From Saccharopolyspora rhizosphaerae (lineage in GTDB: Bacteria; Actinomycetota; Actinomycetes; Mycobacteriales; Pseudonocardiaceae), in assembly GCF_003931915.1 (NCBI RefSeq), contig NZ_RSAA01000008.1, forward strand, positions 186,001 to 250,000: DNA of 64,000 bases. The letters are read 5' to 3'. This document shows, piece after piece, positions 44,654 through 53,510 of the stretch. The notes beneath the pieces are model-generated. The model worked only from the letters and a program-made list of their open reading frames with translations. It was not told the DNA's origin and did no database searches. A program made the position numbers and the translations under genes. The stretch's first letter is position 1. Every line of letters begins with the position of its first letter.

Positions 44654-46011
44654 GGGCGCAAATCTTCGGGGCCAGGTTCAACGTCCTCGGGCGCTTTGAC
44701 CGGTCCGGTGAGCGGATCAAGCTCATCGGCGTAGGAATCCGCCCACGCAAGCCACTCCGGATCGGCTTGACTCGTCAGACGTGCCGCCTGAGTAAACGTG
44801 CGGACCCGTCGCGCCTGTTCCCAGCTGTCGAGCTGTTCCAGCAGTGCATTGACCCGTCTGTCGCGCCGGAACGCGACTCGCGCCTCCGCCACCGCGTTCT
44901 CCCACGCCTGTTGCCGAGCCTCTGCTTTCTCTTCTTCGGCACGCTTACGCTCGACCTTCGCCTGCGCAATGTCCTCGACCGCGGACAGAACGTCACCAAG
45001 TCGGTCTTCGAGGGACCATCGCTTGCGGTCGGCCCACCGTCGCTGGGCCCCGAACCGCCAAACCCCGGAAACGCTCATGGCGAGCTTGCCCGAGGGCACC
45101 TCCTTGGTCTCCGGCCTGATCCGTTGCCAACCGTAGGTGGACTCAAGCTCCGAAGCCGCCGGCAGAACGTCTTGCTTCACCAGCTCTTCCTCGATCGCAA
45201 CGACCTGAGCAAAACCGTCAATACGGATCTCAATGCCTTGCGAGGCGTCTTCCGACCAGCCGACCTCATAGCCACGTTTCTCGGCCTCTACAAGCAGCGC
45301 CTGCGTGATCCGCATAGCACGTGGCAAGCTCTCCTCCGAGACCGACAGAAGCTCGCCGGGTTGGCTTGATGCTGCCAACAGCGGGTGCCACTCCTGTACC
45401 GAGATCGGCACGTCGATGTCAGCTTTGGCCGACGTTGGTCTTGAGTTGAGATGTGATTCGGAGACCAGGCGCACCCGAATATCGCCTGTCCGCCATTTGC
45501 TCTTCTCGATCCGCTGGCCAGCCGGTATGAGGTGATGGCGCTTCGCGAAGTCGATCACTCGACGCAGGTCGTCCCGTTCCTTCGGACCTGCATCGTTGAC
45601 GACCACCTCACCGTCACGTTGCAGATTCGCGATCAAATCCTCTGCGGCTTCCAGACGATGGGCGGAGACAGCCGTGCGTGAACGTTCCCCGATGTCTTTG
45701 GCTCCCTTACGACCACTTTCGCCGTCAGGGGTACCTGGTTTCGCGTCACCGCTGCGACTACGGAAGGCACCAACGTGACGGTCGTACACCGGCTCCCGCG
45801 GATAACGGCCATGCTCAAGGTAATAGCGACCGGCATCGGTGATCACCGCTCGCCAACCAGCAGCCCGACTCACTCGCACCAGGCCACGGGCTGCGAGCGC
45901 TCGCGCCGAGACACGAAGCGCAACAGCATCCGGGCTACCGAGATCATCACCGTCAGCGATCCTCTGTAGCACAGCAGCCTGCTTGTCGTTTAGCTTGCTC
46001 CATTTGCGCAT
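44611..46011 (-). CDS. Hypothetical protein with N-terminal winged-helix-like region
   Basis: 466 aa from ATG 46011, preceded by GGGGGGAAT; the longer frame to 46128 is not needed. The first 70 residues read like a winged helix (LNDKQAAVLQRIADGDDL, then LAARGLVRVSRAAGWRAVITDAG). The middle is of mixed structure; residues 345-410 are a charged coiled coil (AQAKVERKRAEEEKAEARQQ). No family recognised. As the element lacks an identifiable replication initiator, this and the convergent 314 aa protein are the only sizeable unknowns in the core region. Confidence 0.6.
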   Translation of the reverse strand: MRKWSKLNDKQAAVLQRIADGDDLGSPDAVALRVSARALAARGLVRVSRAAGWRAVITDAGRYYLEHGRYPREPVYDRHVGAFRSRSGDAKPGTPDGESGRKGAKDIGERSRTAVSAHRLEAAEDLIANLQRDGEVVVNDAGPKERDDLRRVIDFAKRHHLIPAGQRIEKSKWRTGDIRVRLVSESHLNSRPTSAKADIDVPISVQEWHPLLAASSQPGELLSVSEESLPRAMRITQALLVEAEKRGYEVGWSEDASQGIEIRIDGFAQVVAIEEELVKQDVLPAASELESTYGWQRIRPETKEVPSGKLAMSVSGVWRFGAQRRWADRKRWSLEDRLGDVLSAVEDIAQAKVERKRAEEEKAEARQQAWENAVAEARVAFRRDRRVNALLEQLDSWEQARRVRTFTQAARLTSQADPEWLAWADSYADELDPLTGPVKAPEDVEPGPEDLRPYLGRWSPYGPDGC

Positions 46012-46450
46012 ATTCCCCCCAGTTGACAGGGCGTCTTGTCGGCACACGAACCAGCCCCTGCAATTCTCCCTCTCACACTTGACCTGATGGCGTGAGGCGA
46101 TAGGTAGTTCGATGCCCGAGGTCTTCACTCAAACATGTCCGCCACTAAGAATCGTTGCGCTTTGAACAAACACGCGATGCCAGCCATCGCGGCGCTGAGA
46201 GGCGTCGAGGGCGCGGACCGTGACATCGAGCCTGGACGACCTGGGGAAAGTACGGAGAAGATCCTACCCGCAGGGTAGGCCACTGGGATCAGCGCAGTCT
46301 CAGGAGTAGCCTCTGTTCCGTTGAAGACCCCAGGACGCAGGAGCAAGCAGTACCCTGATGCGTTCCACCAGACTGACGCGAAGCCTCCGAGCTCGGCTAG
46401 CTCCGTTCTACTCCCAAGCCCGGAAACTCCCGAAAGCGTAAGGCACAACG
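46012..46450. other. Intergenic region before vsr
   Basis: About 440 bases between the divergent 466 aa gene and vsr. A minus-strand open frame of 107 codons fills much of it (46125-46448) but lacks a ribosome-binding site or recognisable domain. The region should hold both promoters. Confidence 0.35.
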
Positions 46451-46897
46451 ATGAACGTCAAGCGACCTCAACAAGTCGATCCGGTAGTCAGCAACCGGAT
46501 GAGCCGTGTGCGCGGTCGCGACACCAAGCCGGAAATCGCCATACGGTCCGAACTTCATCGGCGGGGCCTCAGGTTTCGGGTGCATCAGCGTCCCATCGAG
46601 TCCTTTCGTCGCACGGCCGACATCGTGTTTCGACCAGCCATGGTGGCCGTCATGATCGACGGGTGTTACTGGCACGGATGTCCCGACCACTATCGACCTT
46701 CGACGAAGAATTCGGCCTTCTGGCAGGAAAAGATCGCATTGAACCTCAAGCGTGACCAGGAGACGAACGAGGCCCTACAAGAGGCGGGGTGGCTGGTTCT
46801 GCGATTTTGGGAGCATGAAAGCCCCGTCAGCGTTTCGGACCGAATTCAGGAGTTGGTCACGGATCGGCGCGCGAGCCGTCGACATGAGAGGCGATAA
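46451..46897 (+). CDS. vsr: Very short patch repair endonuclease (Vsr)
   Basis: 148 aa from ATG 46451. The Vsr fold is clear: SRVRGRDTKPEIAIRSELHRRG near the N-terminus, the metal site ADIVFRPAMVAVMIDGCYWHGCPDH at about 57-81 (catalytic Asp, zinc-binding Cys/His), and GWLVLRFWEHE near 112. Vsr nicks at T:G mismatches arising from deaminated 5-methylcytosine. Its usual partner, a C5 cytosine methyltransferase, is encoded 325 bases away on the other strand. Its last 41 bases overlap, tail to tail, the 121 aa gene. It may repair or be a nuclease of the restriction set. Confidence 0.92.
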   Translation: MNVKRPQQVDPVVSNRMSRVRGRDTKPEIAIRSELHRRGLRFRVHQRPIESFRRTADIVFRPAMVAVMIDGCYWHGCPDHYRPSTKNSAFWQEKIALNLKRDQETNEALQEAGWLVLRFWEHESPVSVSDRIQELVTDRRASRRHERR

Positions 46898-47222
46898 TTT
46901 CTTTATCGCGTACAATCTGCCATGCCTGCCGAAGATTTTCCTCGCGCGTATCACGGGTGACCTCGCCAACGTATTTGACGCTGGTCTCCCCATCGCATGA
47001 GTAGCGGAGGTTCGCATAGATTCTACGTCTATTCGGCTGTCGTTTAAGCTCGATCGACGCACGTACCTCTCGACCATCAGGGAGGACCACCAGCCGGGCG
47101 TTGCGCCCACCAGCAGCACGATCTTGTTCCAACGCCAAGTCGCGGGCCGAGCGTCTTCCTTGCGAAATCGGCTTCCAAGCTCGCTCATCCGGAACTTCAT
47201 GCCGCCAGAGTGGATGTGCCAT
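46857..47222 (-). CDS. Small protein of the methyltransferase/MORC operon, unknown
   Basis: 121 aa from ATG 47222, which shares one base with the stop of the methyltransferase gene, so the two are coupled. A basic N-terminal half (HEVPDERAWKPISQGRRSARDLALEQDR) is followed by a strand-rich half (ARLVVLPDGREVRASIELKRQ, then RRIYANLRYSCDGETSVKYVGEV). No known family. As the last gene of the operon it may be a small DNA-binding or specificity subunit. The convergent overlap with vsr is unusual. Confidence 0.65.
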   Translation of the reverse strand: MAHPLWRHEVPDERAWKPISQGRRSARDLALEQDRAAGGRNARLVVLPDGREVRASIELKRQPNRRRIYANLRYSCDGETSVKYVGEVTRDTREENLRQAWQIVRDKEIIASHVDGSRADP

Positions 47223-48541
47223 CACCCCGCCCAATTGATGTCGAGATCTGGTCGAAGCGCTCGCGCGACCGCTTTGGCGAATATCGCCCCGAGATCGACC
47301 GGAACGGCATTGCCCAACTGACGCATCTGTTCACCACGGGGACCGGCGAATCGCCACGTGTCAGGAAAGGTCATCACTCTAGCCGCTTCGCGGACGGTCA
47401 TGTAGCGGTGAGATCCATTGTCCTCCAGAAGCACGGTCTCTCCGCCGGGAACGCCATGCACGCCAGCCTTGACCGTCTTGGCTGGGCGATCAAGAAGATT
47501 CGGGGTATGCCCCTTATAGATCCGCGCCCCCGGCCACCCGATATGGTGGTGGTAACCTTTTAGCTCCTCGCCCACAATCGGCTTCGGTAGGTCGCCGATG
47601 GCGTCGCGCAAGGTAACCCATGGCTTTTTCCCATCGTCGGTAACATGCCGACGACGAGCACGCTCAATGAGTTCATCGTTCGGCGCTAATCCTCGTTTCT
47701 TCCAATAGCTACCGTCGAGTTGACTAATAAACAACGCCGTCTCACTGTGCTGTTTTCTTGGCTCCTTCCAGTCCACTGCAAGATCCTTGCGAAACGCAAC
47801 GATGATGACTCGTTGCCTGATCTGCGGAACACCGTAGTCTGCGGCGTTCACAGGTATCGGCAGTACCTCGTAACGCTGGGTGAGATCACTACCTTCCTTC
47901 TTGAGGGCTCGACGAAGACGGGCGTCGTGTTCGTACCACGGCTCGCCCTCTTTGCGCTCTTCAAACGGAGCGCGCAGCTCGTTCAGGATGTACTCGAAAT
48001 AGGGCGCGAACGACGGCCTCAGCAGACCGCGAACGTTCTCGCACAAGATCGCTTTGGGCCGTGTCTCCCGGACGACCGCGAAAAGCTCCGGAAACATGTT
48101 CCGTTCGTCCTCGTGGCCCTTCGCGACGCCCCCCAGACTGAAGGGCTGGCAGGGTGGGCCGCCAGCCACGACATCTACCTTCTCGACCAGACCTTTGAAT
48201 ACTTCATCATTTATGGCCGTACGGATGTCATTCTCGATCAGCGGCCACGGCGAATTCAGTGCCTCCGGAACCAGGTCTCCCGTCTTCCAGTCCTTGGCCC
48301 CGTTAAGACGAAGAGTCTCGCAAGCACGCTTGGCCACCTCGTTGGTGAGCAGATGACGAAATCCGGCGCGGTGCATTCCCTGAGCGAGCCCGCCGCCACC
48401 AGCGAACAGCTCGATGCTGGTCCCCACCTCGCGGTGCATCGAACTCGCGCTGATGGGCACCGTGTCGTCGGAGGTCTTGACGTCGAACAGGGTGTCGGTT
48501 ACCTGAGGCACCTGGTGACTGTACCGCGGAGGGGTGATCAT
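47222..48541 (-). CDS. dcm: C5 cytosine DNA methyltransferase (Dcm type)
   Basis: 439 aa from ATG 48541; this start has no clear ribosome-binding site and an internal GTG is possible. All main motifs are present: I ELFAGGGG (about 44), IV GGPPCQPFS with catalytic Cys131, VI ENVRG, VIII QIRQRV and X GNAVP near the C-terminus. The target recognition region lies between VIII and X. It methylates cytosine C5 in a sequence that cannot be predicted. It follows the 200 aa gene by 35 bases and is coupled to the 121 aa gene. In this operon it should protect host DNA. Confidence 0.93.
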   Translation of the reverse strand: MITPPRYSHQVPQVTDTLFDVKTSDDTVPISASSMHREVGTSIELFAGGGGLAQGMHRAGFRHLLTNEVAKRACETLRLNGAKDWKTGDLVPEALNSPWPLIENDIRTAINDEVFKGLVEKVDVVAGGPPCQPFSLGGVAKGHEDERNMFPELFAVVRETRPKAILCENVRGLLRPSFAPYFEYILNELRAPFEERKEGEPWYEHDARLRRALKKEGSDLTQRYEVLPIPVNAADYGVPQIRQRVIIVAFRKDLAVDWKEPRKQHSETALFISQLDGSYWKKRGLAPNDELIERARRRHVTDDGKKPWVTLRDAIGDLPKPIVGEELKGYHHHIGWPGARIYKGHTPNLLDRPAKTVKAGVHGVPGGETVLLEDNGSHRYMTVREAARVMTFPDTWRFAGPRGEQMRQLGNAVPVDLGAIFAKAVARALRPDLDINWAG

Positions 48542-48576
48542 GCTTCGAAGGCGCGCCGAGGGGCCGGCTGTTGGAG

Positions 48577-49179
48577 TCACAGCTCGATGTGCTCCACCTG
48601 GAGCTGGCAACGCTGGACAATGCGTCTGTGCAGTGCCTTCGTGTCGGCGGCTACGGGCTTCTCGAAGGTCTCGGTCACCGCTAACACCCACGAGCGGTGG
48701 TCGTCCGACTCGACGGCCTCTAACGCAGCCCACAGAAGATGCTTGAAGTTTTCGGAACTAGCCCAGGCAATGATGCGCGCATCGACTTCCTCACCATGGA
48801 AGGGTGGATGGACCACCATCCGCATCGGTTTCTCGGTAATGGAGTCTGGATCGGGGATCCAACCGGGAAGCGTCAGCCTGACGATCTTCTCGGCGAGCTG
48901 TTGCCGTTCTGCGGCGGGATCGTGGCTCCCTCCCAGCAAGCGAGCGTAGGGGCCATGACCGATCTTGGCGCGAGGCCACTCTTTGACCGGTCCGTCCTTG
49001 ATCCAGTGACGGGGATCGTCCTTGAAGTTCGCGATGATAGCCCCAATCTCGGAATCGTTGTTCCAAAGATCGTATTGTCGGGACCTATCACGAGCACTCA
49101 GTTCGTCCCAGTCAATCGAGCGCATATCGGCATAGATACGGCGGACAACACGGTCACGCACGTCCCTGGGAAGTGACAT
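48577..49179 (-). CDS. Unknown 200 aa protein between helicase and methyltransferase
   Basis: 200 aa from ATG 49179, four bases after the helicase stop. No known domain. It starts with a helical part (RDVRDRVVRRIYADMRSIDWDEL), has a basic/aromatic centre (PRHWIKDGPVKEWPRAKIGHGPYARLLGG) and a mixed alpha/beta C-terminal half (MRMVVHPPFHGEEVDARIIAWAS). Several His, Asp and Lys residues in GHGPYARLLGG could be functional. Its fixed place in a tight operon argues for an essential part of the system. Confidence 0.7.
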   Translation of the reverse strand: MSLPRDVRDRVVRRIYADMRSIDWDELSARDRSRQYDLWNNDSEIGAIIANFKDDPRHWIKDGPVKEWPRAKIGHGPYARLLGGSHDPAAERQQLAEKIVRLTLPGWIPDPDSITEKPMRMVVHPPFHGEEVDARIIAWASSENFKHLLWAALEAVESDDHRSWVLAVTETFEKPVAADTKALHRRIVQRCQLQVEHIEL

Positions 49180-49183
49180 AAGT

Positions 49184-50854
49184 TTAGTTCACGCTCGCTG
49201 ATACGTCGGGGAATTGCAGGTGGACCTCATCGGCGGAGGTCTCCAGGTCAGCAGCATCGCGTATCCATTGATCGAGCAGCGAGCCCACCGAGGCATCAGT
49301 GAATTCAATCTTGTTTCCCCTGGCAAGGGGAAGGTTGAGCGTTTCGGTATCACCGACGTTGAGAGACCGGCGCAGCCGGAGCGCAGCGGCGACACGGCGG
49401 ATGTCGGAGACGAAGTCAAGGGCGAGCAAGGATTCCTTGCCATCCCGCAACCTCAAACCGCGGCCCAGCTGCTGAACGAAGATCCGGCGGCTGTGCGTGA
49501 CGCGAAGGAAGGCGATGATGTTGACATCCGGGACGTCGACTCCCTCGTTGAACACGTCTACGGTCGTCAGGATTGGGACACGCCCCAACCGGAACGAATT
49601 CAGAAGGATCTGTCGATGTTGCTTGGGGACGCCGCTGTGTAGTGCTGCGGCGCGCGCCCAGGCCGGATCGGAGGAGGCGAGGAGTTCAGCCATGCGCTCA
49701 GCATGCTCGATCGTCTGACAAAAGACGATTCCGCGGGGCTCGTGGATACCTCGCCACGCCTCTCGCAGGTAGTCAATTACGACCTCGTCTCGTTGCGGCA
49801 GGAAGAGTTTGCTGTTCAGCTCCCGAATCGTGTGGCCCTGCCGACTGGCCGCCGCGACAAAGTCCCAGTCCAGATCGTCTACGAAAAGACGATAATCGAC
49901 CTTGACGAGATGGCCTTCACGCATCCCCTCCTCGATGCCCATCGTGAAGCTGGCAGCGCCGAAGTGGTCCTCGATATCGAATTTGTCGCCTCGCCATGGG
50001 GTCGCCGTGACACCGAATTGCAGTGCTCCGGCACAAGCTTCGAGCAGCATCTGATACATACCCGCAGCACCGACATGATGTGTCTCGTCAATCATGATCA
50101 GGTTCGGCTTGTAACCGTCAGCAACCAGGCCGAGCGCGGAATCTATGGTCGCGCAGGTAACGCCGTCGAACGCGGTGGGCTTCCGCTCGCTGGTCAAAAC
50201 CTGCGTCGAGACTGTTTTGGGCAAGTGCCGCCACAAAGATCGTTCTAGTTGTTCGACCAGTTCGCGCATGTGCGCTACGACGAGGATTCGATCGTGTGGG
50301 TGCTCGTCGAGGTGTTGGCGGATGACTTCCCCACCGACCATGGTCTTGCCGAGCCCGGTAGCAAGGACCAGCAGCGCGCGTTGGCGCTGGGCGAGATCCT
50401 CCCTCAGTCTTGTGATAGCGCGCTTTTGATACTTCCTGGGCCGTAGTCGTGATGGCACATCGGTCGACATCCGCTCGCCGATTGAAGCCAAAGTCTTACC
50501 GTTCCATACGTCGATCTTGATTCCGACGTCGTCAAGGATCTTTCGTCGACTCTCCGCGCCCCGGCTGAGCGCTCCGTTCGTGGCGAGCACGCACTTGTCA
50601 GCCTCGTAGCGGGTCTTAGCGCGCTCGCAATCGTCGATGCCAACACGATCAATGGTGCCTCGACTCGTCCACTTGGACTGGACGACCCACTGCTGACCGT
50701 TCCGAACAGCCAGTAGGTCAGCTCCTCCATCATCACGGCCATCCACTACCCGCACGTCAACAAAGCCTAGGTGCCACAGTGCCCGTTCCAGCGCATGGGT
50801 CAGACCCCGCGGACCGTCGGCCAAGAGCTTTCGAGAATCCAGGAAATTGGTCAT
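49184..50854 (-). CDS. Mrr-type nuclease fused to SF2 helicase
   Basis: 556 aa from ATG 50854, overlapping the stop of the GHKL gene. Residues 15-115 are an Mrr-like restriction endonuclease domain: GADLLAV with Asp46, then QSKW with Gln59 and Lys61, the QxK variant of PD-(D/E)xK. Residues 135-530 are a superfamily 2 helicase: Walker A TGLGKT (about 166-171), DETH (256-259), GVTATPWR and QLGRGLR. Such fusions are typical of ATP-dependent restriction. With the GHKL ATPase it probably forms the translocating and cutting engine. Confidence 0.88.
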   Translation of the reverse strand: MTNFLDSRKLLADGPRGLTHALERALWHLGFVDVRVVDGRDDGGADLLAVRNGQQWVVQSKWTSRGTIDRVGIDDCERAKTRYEADKCVLATNGALSRGAESRRKILDDVGIKIDVWNGKTLASIGERMSTDVPSRLRPRKYQKRAITRLREDLAQRQRALLVLATGLGKTMVGGEVIRQHLDEHPHDRILVVAHMRELVEQLERSLWRHLPKTVSTQVLTSERKPTAFDGVTCATIDSALGLVADGYKPNLIMIDETHHVGAAGMYQMLLEACAGALQFGVTATPWRGDKFDIEDHFGAASFTMGIEEGMREGHLVKVDYRLFVDDLDWDFVAAASRQGHTIRELNSKLFLPQRDEVVIDYLREAWRGIHEPRGIVFCQTIEHAERMAELLASSDPAWARAAALHSGVPKQHRQILLNSFRLGRVPILTTVDVFNEGVDVPDVNIIAFLRVTHSRRIFVQQLGRGLRLRDGKESLLALDFVSDIRRVAAALRLRRSLNVGDTETLNLPLARGNKIEFTDASVGSLLDQWIRDAADLETSADEVHLQFPDVSASVN

Positions 50855-53178
50855 CGCTCCGGCGCCAGTTCGTCGAGTAGGAGTTGCATGCTCAATCGCG
50901 TGCGCTTTAGACGCAGTTCGCCAGGGTCGTACTGCTGGGCGAGAGCGGCGACGTCGGCCAGCAGCGAGGTGACTTGCGAGACGGATTGCCGCTTTCCAGC
51001 GGCAGAGGTGACTCCGTTATAGGGAGAACGGAATACTTTACCGTCGAGGAACATCTCCGGAATCTCCTCGACCAGTCGCACGAGGAACAGACTTGGGGCG
51101 TAGCGAACGAACGGCGCCTCATCCATAGGCCCAGCGCCTCGGCTGCCACTGGCGATCATGGCGTTCTCGGTGGCCATGAGTTCATCGTCAGTGAGGTATT
51201 GGAACGCTCGTTCTGGTTCGTCCTCGATCTCTTCCGCCATTCGGTTCCGAACCTCAGCGAGAAGATCGTCGGCCTGCGCCTTTATCGTGCGAACGTCGAT
51301 CGCGGTGTCTTGCATCGACTTTTCCTTAACCATCGAAATGGTCTCGGAAATCGACAAATCGGACCCAGCCCTCGCCCGTAGCAGTCCCGCCAACTCAGTG
51401 ACGATGGCATCCTCGTAGGACCATCCGAAACGCACGAAGAGCGGGTGGCGCCGATTCACGAAGGCCGTCGCGGACCCTCCCGAACCGGGAACAACCCGGG
51501 CAGCGGTCTCCTTACCATTGGCGTCCAGCAACCGCTGATCCACGGAGAACGCATCGACCTTTATGAACCCAAGGTCGGGATGCCCAAGGTCGCCGGCCAG
51601 TTCGGCGATGGGCCTACCTTCCTCCTTATAGCGCGCGATTCGCTGTTGGTCAGTCTCAGGCTTCGGTGCGGATGGCGCGGGAGTGGGCGCCGTTACTGCG
51701 CCAACGGCCTCCGACCCGTCATTCGATTCATCCAGCCCGAGCGCGTCGTCCACCGCCGCCTCGTCGACCGCCCCACCTTCGGCTGGGTCAGGTTTCGGCC
51801 GCGCAGCTTCGGCCTTGCGCCTTTCATGCTCGAGAACCTGTTCCCACCACTTCGCATCCGTCTGGTATTCGGCAGCCCCTTTGTGAAACTCCTGCCCCCA
51901 ACGGAAGGCGGTCGAGTGCACCGCCTTCTGACCATCTCCAGGGACCAGGTAGCGCTTCCCCGGGTCGTTCCGTCGAAAGCCGCGATGAAGCCGAGCGAGG
52001 GGGCTGTTATTCGGCTCGTGCCAGCCGAGGTCCTTGGCCTTGTCTGGCAACATGGGACCTCGCCCGCGGAGATACTCAATCGCGCGCCGCCACTGCGGGT
52101 CCGACTTGTCGAAAGTGTCCTTCTTGTAGTCGACCCGCACGTGATCGAGGTGGATCTCACCAACAATACGCCCGCCCTGGCCGAGTTCAATCGGGTACTC
52201 CCTTATGACACGGGAAGTCGGATCGTTGATGTCAGTCCACTGGAAGATGTCCTTGTAGTTAGTAAGGATCTTGCGCCCATTACGAAGGAAATCAATGCCA
52301 AATTCGTCGTTGTCGAGGTAACGTTGAATTCCCACCCATCCATGCATGCGCCGCTTGCGAGGTTTGAGATGTTCGGACTTCCCACAGTTCTCGCACGTAT
52401 TAAGCCCCTGCTGCTGCCAGTGCCCACAATCCATACAGGCGTCGGCGGGCGAGTAGGACTCGTCGATTTCGATAACTGCGGGGATCTGCTCCGACCGCGA
52501 ACCGCTGCCGTAGGTGACGCTCCTGTTCTTGCCCCACGCGCAGTGGCGCCGGGGCTTGACCTCGACGCCAGCGACCCACAGCTCAAAGGGACGATGCTCT
52601 AGCAACCATCCGTAGACCCTGCCAAACTGGGCACGCAAGGCTTTCCCATTCCGTGCAAGCCAATCAAGACGCACGGGATCGAGCCTGCTGATTTCGATCT
52701 TTGTGCCGTGTTCCGACGGATCGTTCTTGGGTTCGACGATGTCGGGCGCCTCGAAGTCGTCCCCAATCTCGTCCAGGTCGATTTCTACGCCGATCCACTG
52801 CGGATCTCCCGCCCGCGTCGTCAGCACGCGGGTCTTTCGCCCGAGCCGCGCCGTGCTCACGTTGAACCCCATCCCGAAGAGACCCAGCTTGTCGAACTGG
52901 TTGTTACTCGACCATCCGGCGCGGACGGCATCCGCGAGACGCTCCCTCGTCATCCCCCGTCCGCTGTCCCGGACGACGATCTCGGCGTCAGCAGGCCGGA
53001 CGTTGGACTTCGGGAGCGTCACGCTGACTTTCATCCCACCGGCCCACCGGATGTCAGAGGTGATGATCTCGTTGAAGTCATCGAAGGCGTTGTCGATCAA
53101 CTCCGCGAGACACTTCCACTCCTCGATCTCGATCTCACCTAGCATGCGGAGAATCCGCGCGGAGGGTGTGATCTGCAC
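50851..53178 (-). CDS. MORC-like GHKL ATPase with zinc ribbon
   Basis: 775 aa from GTG 53178; GAGGGAG lies nine bases upstream. The N-terminal GHKL domain has ELIDNAFDD (Glu26, Asn30), VVRDSGRGM (Asp71) and GLFGMGFN (99-106), as in MutL and MORC ATPases. An S5-like domain follows, interrupted by a zinc ribbon with Cys248, Cys251, Cys262 and Cys265. The C-terminal half is helical and unassigned (about 480-775). Bacterial MORC-like ATPases have been described in restriction-modification loci with helicases, methylases and Vsr-like nucleases, and this operon has that set. First gene of the operon. Confidence 0.85.
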   Translation of the reverse strand: MQITPSARILRMLGEIEIEEWKCLAELIDNAFDDFNEIITSDIRWAGGMKVSVTLPKSNVRPADAEIVVRDSGRGMTRERLADAVRAGWSSNNQFDKLGLFGMGFNVSTARLGRKTRVLTTRAGDPQWIGVEIDLDEIGDDFEAPDIVEPKNDPSEHGTKIEISRLDPVRLDWLARNGKALRAQFGRVYGWLLEHRPFELWVAGVEVKPRRHCAWGKNRSVTYGSGSRSEQIPAVIEIDESYSPADACMDCGHWQQQGLNTCENCGKSEHLKPRKRRMHGWVGIQRYLDNDEFGIDFLRNGRKILTNYKDIFQWTDINDPTSRVIREYPIELGQGGRIVGEIHLDHVRVDYKKDTFDKSDPQWRRAIEYLRGRGPMLPDKAKDLGWHEPNNSPLARLHRGFRRNDPGKRYLVPGDGQKAVHSTAFRWGQEFHKGAAEYQTDAKWWEQVLEHERRKAEAARPKPDPAEGGAVDEAAVDDALGLDESNDGSEAVGAVTAPTPAPSAPKPETDQQRIARYKEEGRPIAELAGDLGHPDLGFIKVDAFSVDQRLLDANGKETAARVVPGSGGSATAFVNRRHPLFVRFGWSYEDAIVTELAGLLRARAGSDLSISETISMVKEKSMQDTAIDVRTIKAQADDLLAEVRNRMAEEIEDEPERAFQYLTDDELMATENAMIASGSRGAGPMDEAPFVRYAPSLFLVRLVEEIPEMFLDGKVFRSPYNGVTSAAGKRQSVSQVTSLLADVAALAQQYDPGELRLKRTRLSMQLLLDELAPER

Positions 53179-53333
53179 CTTGGACGACTCCCTCGAACGT
53201 GATGGCTATGGGCGTGACTCGAACGGCCAACCTGATCGTAGCGACCAGACCCGACAGCCACATCATGTTCCGCCAGGAGTAGCAGCCACAGCGCCCCAGC
53301 TGCCTGAACAACCTCACGAACTAACCCGAATGT

Positions 53334-53397
53334 CGTAGTTACCCGCAAATCGTCACCCTCAGTAAAGACACTGCGGCGAGAACTCCGTAGTTACCCG
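53334..53397. repeat. Direct repeat CGTAGTTACCCG
   Basis: Two identical 12-base copies, at 53334-53345 and 53386-53397, 52 bases apart, 204-267 bases from the right attachment core. Candidate Xis or Int sites, or operators of the MORC operon. Confidence 0.5.
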
Positions 53398-53488
53398 TTT
53401 CTCATGTGCTCACCCGCCTCGTTGACGCCTGAAGCGGTCAAATGTCGCCGAAGGGGCGACTTCTACGTTGAGCGGTCACCGCATCAGC

Positions 53489-53510
53489 TGGGTGCGAGTT
53501 TGGGTGCGAA
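53489..53510 (+). promoter_or_regulatory. Candidate integrase arm-type sites, right
   Basis: TGGGTGCGAG at 53489 and TGGGTGCGAA at 53501, 12 bases apart, match in sequence, orientation and spacing the pair at 28376/28388 by int. Confidence 0.55.

Noticed and set aside
46125-46448. 107-codon minus-strand frame upstream of vsr
   Set aside because: No ribosome-binding site, no domain, poor codon bias; it covers the region that must carry the vsr promoter.
46451-53178. DISARM, BREX or Type I restriction system
   Set aside because: DISARM needs DrmA/DrmB (DUF1998) and PLD proteins, BREX needs PglZ and BrxC, Type I needs HsdS; none is present. The GHKL ATPase and Mrr-helicase fusion point to a MORC-type system.
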